NCBI RefSeq assembly: GCF_047345485.1
Contig: NZ_JBLFEN010000004.1
Location: forward strand, 386,607-450,606
Length of the DNA: 64,000 bases
From: Jejuia sp047345485
Lineage (GTDB): Bacteria > Bacteroidota > Bacteroidia > Flavobacteriales > Flavobacteriaceae
Reading direction: 5' to 3'
Positions 1 to 10,900 of the stretch are shown here, piece by piece. The first letter of the stretch is position 1. Every line of letters starts with the position of its first letter. The notes under the pieces are model-generated. The model worked only from the letters and a program-made list of their open reading frames with translations. It ran no database searches and was not told where the DNA came from. Position numbers and translations under genes: made by a program.

Positions 1-919
1 GTACGCGTCCAAAGACTAATAGAAAGTCTGTTACTTTATTTTTTATATTTTCAATAGCATATAAAAATAGAAGCGCTGGCCCCATGGTAATCAATATATA
101 GCTTAAAGATGGCGGATATTTGGTGACTTTAAAAAATGATAATACGGTTTTAGTTGCGGTGTCTTGCGTTGTCCACGGTACTAAATCCCCATAAATATTG
201 ATACCTCTTACTACAAAAAATAGTATTATAGATGTAATACCTATAGACAGTAAATACGTTTTTCTTTTTTCTAAACTAAAATCCTTACTATAAAGTTTGC
301 CAAAACAATATCCAAGAGTAATGAGTCCAAACCAAGGAATAATTGGGTATGCAAATGCTACCATCTTGTCATCTAGCAAGATAAACTGTTGTTGATGCAA
401 TATATACCAAATTATAGATGTAAAGCTGCTACCTTCAACAGTGATGCCGTCTAGTAGATTATGACCAGCAACTAAAGCTATACCTATTATTAATAGTGCT
501 TTAATTGGTATATAAATTGCAAATGAAAGTAGTATCATACACAAGCCAATAGCCCAAATAACTTGCAGAATTATAAAACTATAAGTAATGTCAAACTTCC
601 AAAGGAAATTATTAACAACGATAGCTAGAAATATTAACCAAAACCCTCTAGTTACTAAAAATTTAAATACCTGAGCCTTAGTTTTTTTAGCACCATATAA
701 ATATGCAGATGTGCCTGCTAAAAAAATAAAAATTGGCGCACAATAATGAGTTATAAATCTTGTAAAAAACACAAAGGGTGTTGTAGTTTCTAAATCTGTT
801 GGGTTTGAGAAAAATGCACCATAATGAAAATAGTCCCTAGTATGGTCTAAAGCCATTAATACCATGACTAAGCCACGTAAAATATCGATAGATTCAATAC
901 GACTAGATTTTATTTTCAT
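1..919 (-). CDS. DUF1624 / heparan-alpha-glucosaminide N-acetyltransferase-like membrane protein (partial)
   Basis: The reading frame opens at ATG 919 on the minus strand and runs off the window edge, giving 306 residues without a stop. Near the N-terminus it reads IDILRGLVMVLMALDHTRD, the signature of DUF1624/HGSNAT-like integral membrane acyltransferases: the LRG motif, then a helix ending in a conserved DH. Many hydrophobic helices follow, for example one containing THYCAPIFIFLAGTSAYLY and later ones around AFAYPIIPWFGLITLGYCFGK. The family is thought to transfer acyl groups across the inner membrane onto sugars, but the substrate here is unknown. The far C-terminus is outside the window. 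Family call is firm; function is inferred. Confidence 0.8.
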   Translation of the reverse strand, partial: MKIKSSRIESIDILRGLVMVLMALDHTRDYFHYGAFFSNPTDLETTTPFVFFTRFITHYCAPIFIFLAGTSAYLYGAKKTKAQVFKFLVTRGFWLIFLAIVVNNFLWKFDITYSFIILQVIWAIGLCMILLSFAIYIPIKALLIIGIALVAGHNLLDGITVEGSSFTSIIWYILHQQQFILLDDKMVAFAYPIIPWFGLITLGYCFGKLYSKDFSLEKRKTYLLSIGITSIILFFVVRGINIYGDLVPWTTQDTATKTVLSFFKVTKYPPSLSYILITMGPALLFLYAIENIKNKVTDFLLVFGRV

Positions 920-1059
920 AATTAAGATGAGATTTCAAAAAACAATTAATATGCTAAAACTATATAAAGCTTTAACATTCAACAAATTTATAGTGCTTTT
1001 TACATGTTTTTAGTTCCTAAGATAAATAAGAATTGTAATTTTATAAAAAAATTTAAATT

Positions 1060-2019
1060 ATGAAAACAAAATTACTTTCACTCTTTTTACTAACTATTTT
1101 TTTGGGATTTTCTCAAACAGATATCGAGCAATTTCATAGTGTGGATGGATCTCAATTTACAGTAATGTCTGGAACTATAGATCAATCTGCTATGGGAGCT
1201 AATGTATCTTGGGATTTTACGAATCTAGTTCCTACCACTCAGGTATTTACTGATACATACACAATAAATGGTACTACATCTACTATTGAAACCTTTGAGG
1301 GTGGTACTTTACAAAGCACCATAAATTTGGCAACTAGTAGTATGGGAGAACTTTCTACAACTGGGTTTTTTGCGCAAGATATAACAGCTACATACACTGA
1401 TAGTGCTATCATTGGTACGTTTCCATTGGCTTTTGGCTATTCAAATACTGATGGATTAGAAGGTAACTTTACGAGTGATGCTGCTAATGGTTCTATTCTT
1501 AGTTCAAGCACAATTAATGTAGATGTGGATGCGTGGGGTAATTTAAAAGTAGGCAATTTTGATGGCGAGGTCACCAGACTGCGAATTATCCAAAATCTAG
1601 ATTTTAATGCTTTTTTTAATTTCCCAGGAACAGTAACGACTTACAATTATTATGATGCAAATACTAATGATTTGGTATTTAGATTTAACAGAGTACAGGT
1701 AGATCCACCAATTGGCGATAGTATTGATCAAATTGTATTAGAAAGTTTATCTTCCACTGTATTATCAAATGAAGATAAATTAATCGCAAATTTAGAAATT
1801 AATATTATTAGTAATCCTGTTAAGCACCTATTAGAGTTTAAGGCAGAAAGCAGTATTATTATAGAAGGAATTAGCGTTTTTGATATAACAGGTAGAGCTG
1901 TATTAAACTTTGAAAATCCAAATAAGCAGATAGATGTCACAACATTAAAATCTGGTATTTATGTTACTGTAATAGAAACTAATAAAGGCAATGTATCTAA
2001 GAAGTTTTTAAAATTATAA
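1060..2019 (+). CDS. Secreted protein with T9SS type A sorting domain
   Basis: A 319-residue protein with a signal peptide (MKTKLLSLFLLTIFLGFSQ, cleavage probably after FS or Q at about residue 19). The last 75 or so residues form a T9SS type A C-terminal sorting domain: a beta-rich stretch with ISVFDITGRAV, then LKSGIYVTVIET and the final KKFLKL. It is therefore probably exported by Sec, moved across the outer membrane by type IX secretion and attached or released. The middle, about residues 20-230, is a Thr/Ser/Asn-rich beta region with no family that I recognise. It converges on lysA across a shared terminator. The sorting class is sound; the activity is unknown. Confidence 0.85.
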   Translation: MKTKLLSLFLLTIFLGFSQTDIEQFHSVDGSQFTVMSGTIDQSAMGANVSWDFTNLVPTTQVFTDTYTINGTTSTIETFEGGTLQSTINLATSSMGELSTTGFFAQDITATYTDSAIIGTFPLAFGYSNTDGLEGNFTSDAANGSILSSSTINVDVDAWGNLKVGNFDGEVTRLRIIQNLDFNAFFNFPGTVTTYNYYDANTNDLVFRFNRVQVDPPIGDSIDQIVLESLSSTVLSNEDKLIANLEINIISNPVKHLLEFKAESSIIIEGISVFDITGRAVLNFENPNKQIDVTTLKSGIYVTVIETNKGNVSKKFLKL

Positions 2020-2060
2020 AAATTTTAAAATACAATGTACTCACAGTTAAAATGTTTTAT

Positions 2061-2096
2061 AAAAAAAGTGTTACTTAATGCGTAACACTTTTTTTT
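2061..2096. terminator. Bidirectional intrinsic terminator between the T9SS protein gene and lysA
   Basis: A stem of AAAAAAAGTGTTAC pairs with GTAACACTTTTTTT around a 7-base loop. A-tracts on one side and T-tracts on the other let it work for both convergent genes. Confidence 0.9.
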
Positions 2097-2100
2097 GCTT

Positions 2101-3336
2101 TTAATGCGTTGAAATTTTCTCTTTTTTAGAAGAAAAATTTACTTCAACTTGGTTATGCATTATATCTTCAAAGCTTTCTCGCTTTCTAATTAAATGTGCT
2201 TTATTTTCATACCATAATACTTCGGCAGGTCTATATCTAGAGTTGTAATTACTTGCCATAGAAAAACAATAAGCTCCTGCATTTTTAAAACGCAAAATAT
2301 CACCTTCGTTAATTTCATTAATACGTCTATTATTACCAAATGTATCAGTTTCACAAATATAACCTACAACAGAGTAGAAGCGTTCGCGACCATTAGGATT
2401 AGAAATATTATCTATATCATGATGAGAGCCATAAAACATCGGTCTTATTAAATGATTAAAACCAGAATCTACCTGAGCAAAAACTGTAGAAGTCGTTTGT
2501 TTTACAGCGTTTACTTTAGTTAAAAAATGCCCAGACTCACTTACTAAAAACTTACCAGGCTCAAAAGCTAAGGTTAAATCTTTACCATACTCCTTACAAA
2601 ATGCATTAAATTTAGAAGCTAGTTTTTTCCCTAATTCTTCAATATTAGTTTCAATATCACCTAATTTGTATGGCACTTTAAATCCAGACCCAAAATCTAT
2701 AAACTCTAAGTTTTTAAAGTTTTTTGCAGTGTCAAATAAAATTTCACTAGCATATAGAAATACATCAATATCTAAAATATCACTTCCAGTATGCATATGA
2801 ATACCATTAATATTCATTTTGGTATTTTCTACAATACGTAATAAATGTGGTATTTGATGAATAGAAATACCAAATTTAGAATCTATATGCCCTACAGAAA
2901 TATTGGCATTTCCTCCCGCCATAACATGCGGGTTTATTCTAATACAAACAGGTATATTAGGATGCTTTGTACCAAATTGTTCTAAAATAGATAAGTTATC
3001 AATATTTATTTTAACACCTAGTTTTGCGGCTTTTTCTATTTCATCAAGCGCTACGCCATTAGGAGTGTATATAATTTGTTCTGGCTTAAAACCTGCGGCT
3101 AATCCTAATTGCACTTCTTGTATAGAAACTGTATCTATACCAGCGCCTAATTTTTTAAATAACTTTAATATCGATAGGTTTGATAATGCCTTAACAGCAT
3201 AATTCAGCTTTAATTTTTTAACAGATTTAAAAGCAGATGTTAATCTATTATACTGTGATTCAATTTTTTCGCCATCATAAACGTATAAGGGACTTCCAAA
3301 TTCGTTAGCAATCTTTAATAATTGGGTGTTTTCCAT
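2101..3336 (-). CDS. lysA: Diaminopimelate decarboxylase
   Basis: Converts meso-diaminopimelate to L-lysine with a pyridoxal phosphate cofactor, the last step of lysine synthesis. It is an alanine-racemase-like TIM barrel plus beta domain. The PLP lysine is in LNYAVKALSN (Lys49), followed by GHIDSKFGI, HMHTGSD, EPGKFLVSESG and the C-terminal CETDTFG and GAYCFSMASNYNSR motifs. The frame stays open to a TTG at 3360, but ATG at 3336 gives the usual N-terminus MENTQLLKIANEFGSPLYVY and 411 residues, so I chose it. It seems to be transcribed alone and ends at the shared terminator. Confidence 0.95.
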   Translation of the reverse strand: MENTQLLKIANEFGSPLYVYDGEKIESQYNRLTSAFKSVKKLKLNYAVKALSNLSILKLFKKLGAGIDTVSIQEVQLGLAAGFKPEQIIYTPNGVALDEIEKAAKLGVKINIDNLSILEQFGTKHPNIPVCIRINPHVMAGGNANISVGHIDSKFGISIHQIPHLLRIVENTKMNINGIHMHTGSDILDIDVFLYASEILFDTAKNFKNLEFIDFGSGFKVPYKLGDIETNIEELGKKLASKFNAFCKEYGKDLTLAFEPGKFLVSESGHFLTKVNAVKQTTSTVFAQVDSGFNHLIRPMFYGSHHDIDNISNPNGRERFYSVVGYICETDTFGNNRRINEINEGDILRFKNAGAYCFSMASNYNSRYRPAEVLWYENKAHLIRKRESFEDIMHNQVEVNFSSKKEKISTH

Positions 3337-3543
3337 CAGTTTTAAAATAATTTCATGCAAAGATATTTCTTTAGTCTTAAAAACAAATTAATAATCATAA
3401 ATTATTACAAATTAAACATTTTGTTAATTATATAACAAAAAATCAATTTTTATGTTTTCCAAAATTATCAATACTACGTTAAATATTAGATTTATTACAA
3501 GTGATTAATTATTTTTGCTTCACTTTAAATGTAAAAGTTAACT

Positions 3544-4734
3544 ATGAATTTACACGAATATCAAGGAAAAGAATTGTTAAGTAGTTTTGGTGTGCGTATT
3601 CAACGCGGAATTGTTGCACAAACTGCAGATGAAGCCGTAAACGCAGCAAAAAAACTAACCGAAGATACAGGCACAGGATGGCATGTTATAAAAGCTCAAG
3701 TTCATGCTGGTGGACGCGGTAAAGGTGGTGGTGTTAAACTTGCTAAAAGTTTAGATGACGTTAAAACAATTGCTGGACAAATTATTGGAATGGATTTGGT
3801 AACTCCTCAAACTTCTGCTGAAGGAAAGCGTGTACATCAAGTTTTAGTTGCTGAAGATGTGTATTACCCTGGAGATTCAGAACCAGAAGAGTATTATATG
3901 TCTGTTTTATTAAATAGAGCTAATGGTACAAATATGATTATGTATTCTACTGAAGGTGGAATGGATATAGAGACAGTTGCTGAAGAAACACCACATTTAA
4001 TATTTACAGAAGAAATTAACCCTAGTACAGGAATATTACCGTTTCAAGCGCGTAAAGTAGCCTTTAATTTAGGACTATCTGGTGCTGCCTTTAAAGATAT
4101 GACTAAGTTTGTAACTGCTTTATATACAGCTTATGTAAAGTCTGATTCATCATTATTTGAAATAAATCCGGTTTTAAAAACTAGTGATGATAAAATTATG
4201 GCTGTTGATGCTAAAGTGTCTTTAGATGATAATGCATTATTTAGACATAAGGATTTGGCTGCCTTAAGAGATTTAAGAGAAGAAAATCCAATTGAAGTTG
4301 AAGCAGGAGAAAAAGGGTTAAATTATGTTGACCTTGATGGGAATGTTGGCTGTATGGTTAACGGTGCTGGTTTAGCTATGGCAACTATGGATTTAATTAA
4401 GCAAGCAGGTGGTGAACCAGCTAACTTTTTAGATGTTGGTGGTACTGCAGATGCTGCTAGGGTAGAAGCTGCTTTTAAAATTATTTTAAAAGATCCAGCA
4501 GTAAAAGCTATTTTAATTAATATTTTTGGTGGTATTGTACGTTGTGATCGTGTAGCACAAGGTGTTATTGATGCTTATAAAAATATGGGTAATATTAGCG
4601 TGCCTATTATTGTAAGACTACAAGGTACTAATGCAGATATAGCAAAAGAGTTAATTGATAATTCTGGGCTTGATGTGTTAAGCGCTACGGAATTTCAAGA
4701 AGCAGCTGATAAAGTACAAGCTGTTTTAGCTTAG
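3544..4734 (+). CDS. sucC: Succinyl-CoA ligase [ADP-forming] subunit beta
   Basis: The ATP-grasp subunit of succinyl-CoA synthetase, which couples succinyl-CoA cleavage to nucleotide phosphorylation in the TCA cycle. Its 396 residues are close to the 388 of the E. coli protein. It begins MNLHEYQGKELL, has the glycine-rich ATP-grasp loop HAGGRGKGGGVK near residue 60, and in the C-terminal CoA-ligase half has LDVGGTAD and NIFGGIVRCD. The alpha subunit (sucD) is not next to it, as is common in this family. A possible -7 box TATTTTTG lies at 3510-3517 but no good -33 element is visible. A strong terminator follows. Confidence 0.97.
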   Translation: MNLHEYQGKELLSSFGVRIQRGIVAQTADEAVNAAKKLTEDTGTGWHVIKAQVHAGGRGKGGGVKLAKSLDDVKTIAGQIIGMDLVTPQTSAEGKRVHQVLVAEDVYYPGDSEPEEYYMSVLLNRANGTNMIMYSTEGGMDIETVAEETPHLIFTEEINPSTGILPFQARKVAFNLGLSGAAFKDMTKFVTALYTAYVKSDSSLFEINPVLKTSDDKIMAVDAKVSLDDNALFRHKDLAALRDLREENPIEVEAGEKGLNYVDLDGNVGCMVNGAGLAMATMDLIKQAGGEPANFLDVGGTADAARVEAAFKIILKDPAVKAILINIFGGIVRCDRVAQGVIDAYKNMGNISVPIIVRLQGTNADIAKELIDNSGLDVLSATEFQEAADKVQAVLA

Positions 4735-4753
4735 AAAGCTGAAATATAAATTT

Positions 4754-4791
4754 AAAAAAAGAGCGATTAATTTATTTATCGCTCTTTTTTT
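4754..4791. terminator. Bidirectional terminator after sucC
   Basis: AAAAAAAGAGCGAT pairs perfectly with ATCGCTCTTTTTTT around a 10-base loop. The stop codon of the convergent DUF1456 gene (4772-4774) lies in the loop, so one hairpin serves both genes. Confidence 0.9.
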
Positions 4792-5050
4792 GTGTTCTAT
4801 TTTCTCCTTTTGGAGTAGATTTTTGTTTTGGAGGTAAAAGACCTCTCATATGAATTACTAATCCATTCAAAAAATTTCTGAGAATTTGATCTCCACATTC
4901 CATATATTTTGGGTGATCTTCTCGTCTAAAAAATGCTCCTAATTCACTTTTTGAAATTCTAAAATCTACTAGCTCTAATATTTTTACAATATCATCATCA
5001 CGTAACTTTAATGCTACTCTTAGTTTTTTTAAAACATCATTGTTTGTCAT
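4772..5050 (-). CDS. DUF1456 family protein (YehS-like)
   Basis: A 92-residue protein starting MTNNDVLKKLRVALKLRDDD and containing the family's repeated motif: VALKL..DD.IVKIL, then SELGAFFRREDHPKY and CGDQILRNFLNGL. DUF1456 proteins usually carry two such helical repeats over about 150 residues. Here the second is partly present and the chain ends in a charged tail (QKSTPKGENRTQKKSDK). No biochemical role is established. Its start has a clean ATG and its end lies inside the sucC terminator. Family call is confident; function unknown. Confidence 0.88.
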   Translation of the reverse strand: MTNNDVLKKLRVALKLRDDDIVKILELVDFRISKSELGAFFRREDHPKYMECGDQILRNFLNGLVIHMRGLLPPKQKSTPKGENRTQKKSDK

Positions 5051-5415
5051 ATCTGTGTGTCTAAATTTTTAACATGCATTTCATCGATAATGTAATATAA
5101 GAAATGTGCTTTTAGCGTTTTGCTTGAGTTTTCAAAGATACTTTAATATTTACTATAGAAAACCTTTGTTTTTTCTTTTTTAACCCTAATTAAATATCTG
5201 TATATCAGTAGATTAATGATTATATTTTTTATTTATTGAAATTATCGATTAAATGTTGATGTGCATTTATTTTAGACTAAAAAAAAATACCATTGATAAA
5301 CATGATAAAATAGCCGACTAATAACATTCTACTTTTCGACAAGAGGTATTATATCTACGATTAGTAAAAAACCTTTATGTGTAAATTTAAATTAATCTAA
5401 AATTACCCTCAAAAC
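5051..5415. other. Intergenic region, divergent promoters expected
   Basis: This 365-bp AT-rich stretch lies between the divergent DUF1456 and TerB-like genes. I find no open frame of note, no convincing TAnnTTTG promoter and no repeat matching the families elsewhere in the window. Confidence 0.5.
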
Positions 5416-5829
5416 ATGATTAATAGAGTAGAAAAACTAAGTCTTTTATCAGAAATGATTGCCTTTGCGCAATATGATAAGGATATACAAAATATAGAAT
5501 ATAATTTTTTGCTAGGTGTCGCTAAACAATTAGATATTTCTCGTGAAGATTTCGATTATTTAATTAATCACCCCATAAATTATACACACCTAAAATCTCA
5601 TAGTGAGCGAATTGTGCAGTTTCATAGGTTAGTACTTTTGATGAACATTGAACAAGAGCATGGAAATAATTCGGCATCAGCTGGTGTAATTAAACTTTAT
5701 AATTTTGGATTAAGAATGGGATTAAGTCACGAATCTATATCAAAAGTATTGTATTTAATGGAAAGTTTTCCTAACAAAATAGTACCACCAGATGTTTTAA
5801 TAGATATTTTTAAAACACAGTATAACTAA
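5416..5829 (+). CDS. TerB-like helical protein
   Basis: A 137-residue all-helical protein (MINRVEKLSLLSEMIAFAQ). The run SLLSEMIAFAQYDKDIQNIEYNFL followed by VAKQLDIS.EDFDYL resembles the acidic-helix pattern of the TerB tellurite-resistance-like domain: aspartate-rich turn, then EYNFL and a second helix. It lacks a signal peptide and membrane spans, so it is cytoplasmic. It converges on uvrB over a perfect palindrome. This gene is often found beside uvrB in flavobacteria and is sometimes mislabelled as an excinuclease for that reason; nothing in its own sequence suggests DNA repair. The TerB assignment is moderate. Confidence 0.7.
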   Translation: MINRVEKLSLLSEMIAFAQYDKDIQNIEYNFLLGVAKQLDISREDFDYLINHPINYTHLKSHSERIVQFHRLVLLMNIEQEHGNNSASAGVIKLYNFGLRMGLSHESISKVLYLMESFPNKIVPPDVLIDIFKTQYN

Positions 5830-5866
5830 AATATAGTAATGGATACGTTTATAATAGGCTTTATAT

Positions 5867-5896
5867 AAAAGCTAAAAGTTTAAACTTTTAGCTTTT
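5867..5896. terminator. Perfect 30-bp palindromic terminator between the TerB-like gene and uvrB
   Basis: AAAAGCTAAAAGTTT is followed at once by its exact reverse complement, so the arms are 15 bp with no spacer. It overlaps the last codons of uvrB (stop at 5880-5882) and can end transcription from both sides. Confidence 0.8.
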
Positions 5897-7883
5897 CTAA
5901 TTTATCTTGATAGTTTGTTATTTCGTCTCTTAATTTTGCAGCGATAATAAAATCTAATTGTTTTGCCGCCGCTTCCATTAGTTTACGCTTTTCTCTAATT
6001 TTCTTTTCTAGCTCAGGTTTAGTTAAATACTCACTTTCAGGTTCTGCGGCTCTTGCAGCCTCTAACTCATAACTATACGTGCTCACTGAATTTTTAGATA
6101 ATACATTGTCTAGGCTTTTGTTTAAAGCTCTAGGTTTTAAATTATGTTTGGTATTATACGCTATTTGTTTTTCGCGCCTATATTCGGTTTCATCAATGGT
6201 TTTTTGCATGCTGTTGGTAATTTTATCGGCATACATAATAGCCTTACCATTTAAGTTTCTAGCAGCTCTACCAACAGTTTGTGTTAACGAGCGGTTAGAG
6301 CGTAAAAAGCCTTCCTTATCAGCATCTAAAATGGCTACTAATGATACTTCGGGTAGGTCTAAGCCTTCTCTTAATAGATTAACACCAACTAAAACATCAA
6401 ATAAACCCTTACGTAAATCCTGCATTATTTCAACACGCTCTAAAGTGTCTACATCACTATGTATATAACGACAACGAATTTGAATTCTATCCAAATATTT
6501 AGTGAGTTCTTCCGCCATACGTTTTGTCAAAGTAGTAACTAGTGTGCGTTCATCTTTTTCTACACGAACCTGTATTTCCTCAATTAAATCATCTATTTGG
6601 TTTAAACTAGGGCGCACTTCTATAATTGGGTCTAATAATCCTGTGGGGCGAATAACCTGTTCTACATAAACGCCATCTGTTTTTTGCAATTCATAATCCG
6701 CAGGTGTAGCACTCACATAAATGACTTGATTTTGTAGGGCTTCAAACTCTTCAAATTTTAAAGGACGGTTATCCATAGCAGCTGGTAATCTAAACCCATA
6801 TTCTACCAAATTTTCTTTTCTACTTCGGTCTCCTCCGTACATGGCATGTACTTGCGAAATGGTAACATGGCTTTCATCCACAACCATTAAATAATCATCT
6901 GGAAAATAATCTAATAAACAAAAAGGTCTTGTTCCTGGTAATCTCCCATCTAGATATCTAGAATAATTTTCAATACCAGAGCAATACCCTAATTCTCTAA
7001 TCATTTCTAAATCAAATTCCGTGCGTTCCTTTAAGCGTTTTGCTTCTAAGTGTTTACCAATGTCTTTAAAATAATCGTGCTGTTTTACTAAATCGTCTTG
7101 AATTTCTTTAATGGCACCTTGTAAAACTTCAGGAGAAGTTACAAACATATTAGCAGGATAAATATTTAGCCTATCATATTTTTCAACAATTTCGTTAGTT
7201 TGAATATCAAAAGACTCTATATCTTCAATTTCATCCCCAAAAAAGTGAATTCTAAAGGCATCGTCTGCATAACTAGGAAAAATATCAACTGTATCTCCTT
7301 TTATTCTAAAATTACCATGTTTAAAATCTGCTTCTGTTCTAGAGTATAAACTTTGCACTAATTGATGTAATAATTTAGTTCTAGAAATTACTTGATCTCT
7401 TTCTAAAGTAATTACATTTTTTTGAAATTCTATAGGGTTACCTATACCATAAAGACAAGATACAGAGGCTACTACTAATACATCTCTTCTACCCGAAAGT
7501 AATGATGATGTAGTGCTTAAACGCATTTTTTCTATTTCTTCATTAATAGATAAATCTTTTTCTATGTAAACACCAGAAACAGGAATGTAAGCTTCAGGTT
7601 GGTAATAATCATAATAGGAAACAAAATACTCTATGGCATTCTCTGGGAAAAATTGCTTAAATTCTGAATATAATTGCGCTGCAAGTGTTTTGTTGTGTGC
7701 TAAAACTAGAGTAGGGCGTTGTACCTCCTCAATAACATTAGCTACAGTAAATGTTTTACCAGAACCTGTTACACCTAATAGCGTTTGGTATTTTTCTTCT
7801 GAAATAATACCATCTTTAAGTTGTTTAATAGCTGCTGGTTGATCTCCAGTTGGACTAAATTCTGATTCAATTTTGAATTTCAT
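5880..7883 (-). CDS. uvrB: Excinuclease ABC subunit B
   Basis: The damage-verifying helicase-like subunit of nucleotide excision repair: it receives damage from UvrA and recruits UvrC. It has 667 residues, the usual length. The N-terminus MKFKIESEFSPTGDQPAAI leads to Walker A GVTGSGKT (residues 37-44), the beta-hairpin region YYDYYQPEAYIP, DESHVT, helicase motifs VYVSATP and GRAARN, and a C-terminal UVR motif (KQLDFIIAAKLRDEI) that contacts UvrC. It lies 26 bp downstream of the 1724-residue surface protein gene in the same orientation. Read-through or a promoter inside that gene's end is possible; no clear promoter fits the gap. Confidence 0.98.
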   Translation of the reverse strand: MKFKIESEFSPTGDQPAAIKQLKDGIISEEKYQTLLGVTGSGKTFTVANVIEEVQRPTLVLAHNKTLAAQLYSEFKQFFPENAIEYFVSYYDYYQPEAYIPVSGVYIEKDLSINEEIEKMRLSTTSSLLSGRRDVLVVASVSCLYGIGNPIEFQKNVITLERDQVISRTKLLHQLVQSLYSRTEADFKHGNFRIKGDTVDIFPSYADDAFRIHFFGDEIEDIESFDIQTNEIVEKYDRLNIYPANMFVTSPEVLQGAIKEIQDDLVKQHDYFKDIGKHLEAKRLKERTEFDLEMIRELGYCSGIENYSRYLDGRLPGTRPFCLLDYFPDDYLMVVDESHVTISQVHAMYGGDRSRKENLVEYGFRLPAAMDNRPLKFEEFEALQNQVIYVSATPADYELQKTDGVYVEQVIRPTGLLDPIIEVRPSLNQIDDLIEEIQVRVEKDERTLVTTLTKRMAEELTKYLDRIQIRCRYIHSDVDTLERVEIMQDLRKGLFDVLVGVNLLREGLDLPEVSLVAILDADKEGFLRSNRSLTQTVGRAARNLNGKAIMYADKITNSMQKTIDETEYRREKQIAYNTKHNLKPRALNKSLDNVLSKNSVSTYSYELEAARAAEPESEYLTKPELEKKIREKRKLMEAAAKQLDFIIAAKLRDEITNYQDKLEKLKV

Positions 7884-7909
7884 TTAGCAAAATTACGTAA
7901 AATATGTGG

Positions 7910-10900
7910 TTATCTTTTTAAGGTAAAATTCCCCATAAATGTTCTGCCGTCTTGAAGGTTTACCTTAAACCAATAATCATCAGTTGGCATAAGTTGTCCA
8001 TTAAATGTGCCATCCCAACCTCTTGAACTTGGTGATATTTGTTTTATGAGTTTCCCATACCTATCAAAAATATAAATAATAGTATTTGGTTGCGTATTTT
8101 CGTTTATACCTTGAATTTGCCAATAATCGTTAATACCATCTGCATTTGGTGTAAAAAACTTTCTACTTCCAACAACTGAGATAGGTATTTCTGTAATCCC
8201 ACAAATGCTTTCTCTGGCAAATAATGTGTAAAAACCAGCTCTAACATTCGTAAAAACAGGCTCAGTTTGATAATCTATAAAATTAGAGCCTTCTTCTTCC
8301 AATGCAAACTCATAAGTACCACGACCTATATTACTAATATCTACAGTAACGGTGTTGTTATCTGAAATGTCTGCCACAGTAATATCATCTAAAGTAATGT
8401 TTGCAGCTTCTGAGGATTCAACATTAATCTCTTTAGTTGTAAAACAGCCTGTGCCATCGGTTTTAGTTAATGTTATCGTATAAGTGCCTGGTGTAGATAC
8501 ATTTTCTAAAACGGCATTTGTAGAGATTATGTTACCTTCAAAAACCCACTCATACGTAAATATTTCGCTTGAATTTACTTCTAGAGGTTCTAAACTAATA
8601 TTAAATGTAGGATCTGAAGAACATACTATTCTTGGGCTTTCTACTTCAAATTCTGGTATAGGGTTTACAACAAATTCAACTGAAGTTGTTACAGAACATA
8701 AAGGGTTAATTGGGTTAAAAACTTCTATTGAAATTGTTTGATTACCTGAAAGAAATGGATCAGGTAATGTTGAATTATTTGTTATTGAAGATCCGTTCTC
8801 ATCTATATAATTGTAAACGATTTCCATATTGGTTTGATTTCCTAGTATTGTACTAGCAAATGTTGTGGTAACAAACGGGAAAAATCCATCATCATCAATA
8901 TCACTAGCACTTCCATCACATTCTATTTGTGTTGGGATAGCACTTGCTATTATAGGTTGTTGGTCTATAGTAAAATTAATTGTGGTTTCATCAAAACAAG
9001 CACCATCGGGGTCTTGGGTATTATTATTGGTAACCCTAACCACTATATTTTGATTTTCAGTTAAAAAACTGGGCTGAATTGGGCTGGTAACTTGTGTGCC
9101 ATCTTGATATAACAGCGGATCTCCTGTTTCGGTAAAATAGGTGATAGTTACATCAGCTGGGTTTTGTCCATTTAATATATCAGCCTCTAATTGTGAAGTA
9201 TCGAAGGGAAAATTTAAAATTGTATCCGTCGTATCAATATCACATGCTCTATCAAAAATAACAGGATTTGCCATAGGCAATGCTTCAACGTTTAAAATAT
9301 TAGTTAGTTCTTTTAAACCTAAACAATCGTTTCCTAAATTACTTTTTACCCTCACCCAAATGGTTTGTACATTTGGTGAGTTACTATTTTCATGATTAGC
9401 AATATCTGCTATTTCGTTATTTTCTAATTCTGCATCTGCAATAGTTTCATAAAAATGCACAGTAACTGCAACTGTGTTAAAAACATTGGTTTCTATAGCG
9501 TCTCGTATTGCTGTCATATCAAAAATAGAGATACCATCACGATCATCAGTTCCATCATCACATTGAAACAATGGTTGCGGATTAAATGTTGTTAATGCAG
9601 CACTACTTGGATTTACCTGTAATGTTAATGGTACAATGCTTCGGCAGCCATTAGTGTCTTCTACTCTTACCCAAACCGTTTCGGGTGTAAAGCCTAAAGC
9701 ATCTTGGTAGGCTTCAGGAGTGCTAATAGGATTAGTATTATCGATAGCCTCTACTTCAGTTTCGAAATAGGTAAAAACTAAATTTTCTGCTACAAAATTG
9801 GGGTTTATTTCAGATTTAATCTCATCTAAAGTTAAATTGAAAAAGGATTGCCCGTCGTTACTATCATCATCACATTGTTCGTATGTACTTGGGTTATTTG
9901 CTACAGGTATAGGATTAACTTCTAAAAGTGCAGCATCAGAATACAAACCACAACTATTACCACTTCTATCTAATTTTACGCGATATTGAAAATTATTAAA
10001 TGTAGTTTGAATATCAGTTATTGTTAATTCATCTGTTTGAGCGCCAGAATAGGTAGTATCGTCAGTAATAATTGTCCAAGTAGTGGCACCATCTGTACTA
10101 AGTTCCCATTGAAAAACCTCAGCTTCTGCGGATACTATTGTAAAAGTATCTGTTGATGCTTCGCAAGCCTCTAGATTTAATGGTTGTTGCGAAATTGTAA
10201 TAGGGCTAAATGTTAAATAATCAGCATCTGGTACCGTATACCCATCTGTGGCATTAGTAACTAAACCTTGGCCTGTAGTAGCATCAGCAACTATATCTAC
10301 TATTACTGCTGCGTCTCCTAGGTATGTATCCATATTTCCATCAGAAAAACCAGCTTCAATAACATCTGTACACTCATCGCCATCGCTATCTTCGTCTATA
10401 TAACTATACACACCATCAATATCTAAATCATTTAAAGTATATCCTAAACTATTACTATCTGGTGTAGTTTCGGCAGCATTTATCCAACCATTAATTCCAA
10501 AATTTGGACCATCAACAATACCATTTAAATCGGTGTCTGAAAGTAATCCTAGTTCTCCCGTTTCAATTAAATCAGTTATACCATCGTTATCACTATCTAA
10601 ATCATAAAAATCGGGTACAGTATCATTATCTGTATCGTTAGGTACTGCATTAGTATCATAAATATCGTCTAAACCATCATTGTTTGCGTCTACACCTGAT
10701 AATGCAATTAAGTTACCAGTACTTTCAATAAAATCTGGGATACCGTCATTGTCGCTATCTAAATCAAATTCATCTTTAATACCATCAAAGTCATTATCTT
10801 GTTTAAAACAGGTTAATGAGATATTTCCATTAAAAGTTGACGTTTCAGAGGTGTTTTCTACAATATGAGTAAATGAAAACCCATCAACTTGATTTGCAAA

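Noticed and set aside
5416..5829. Annotation as excinuclease subunit
   Set aside because: It is only next to uvrB; its own sequence is a TerB-like helical domain without repair motifs.
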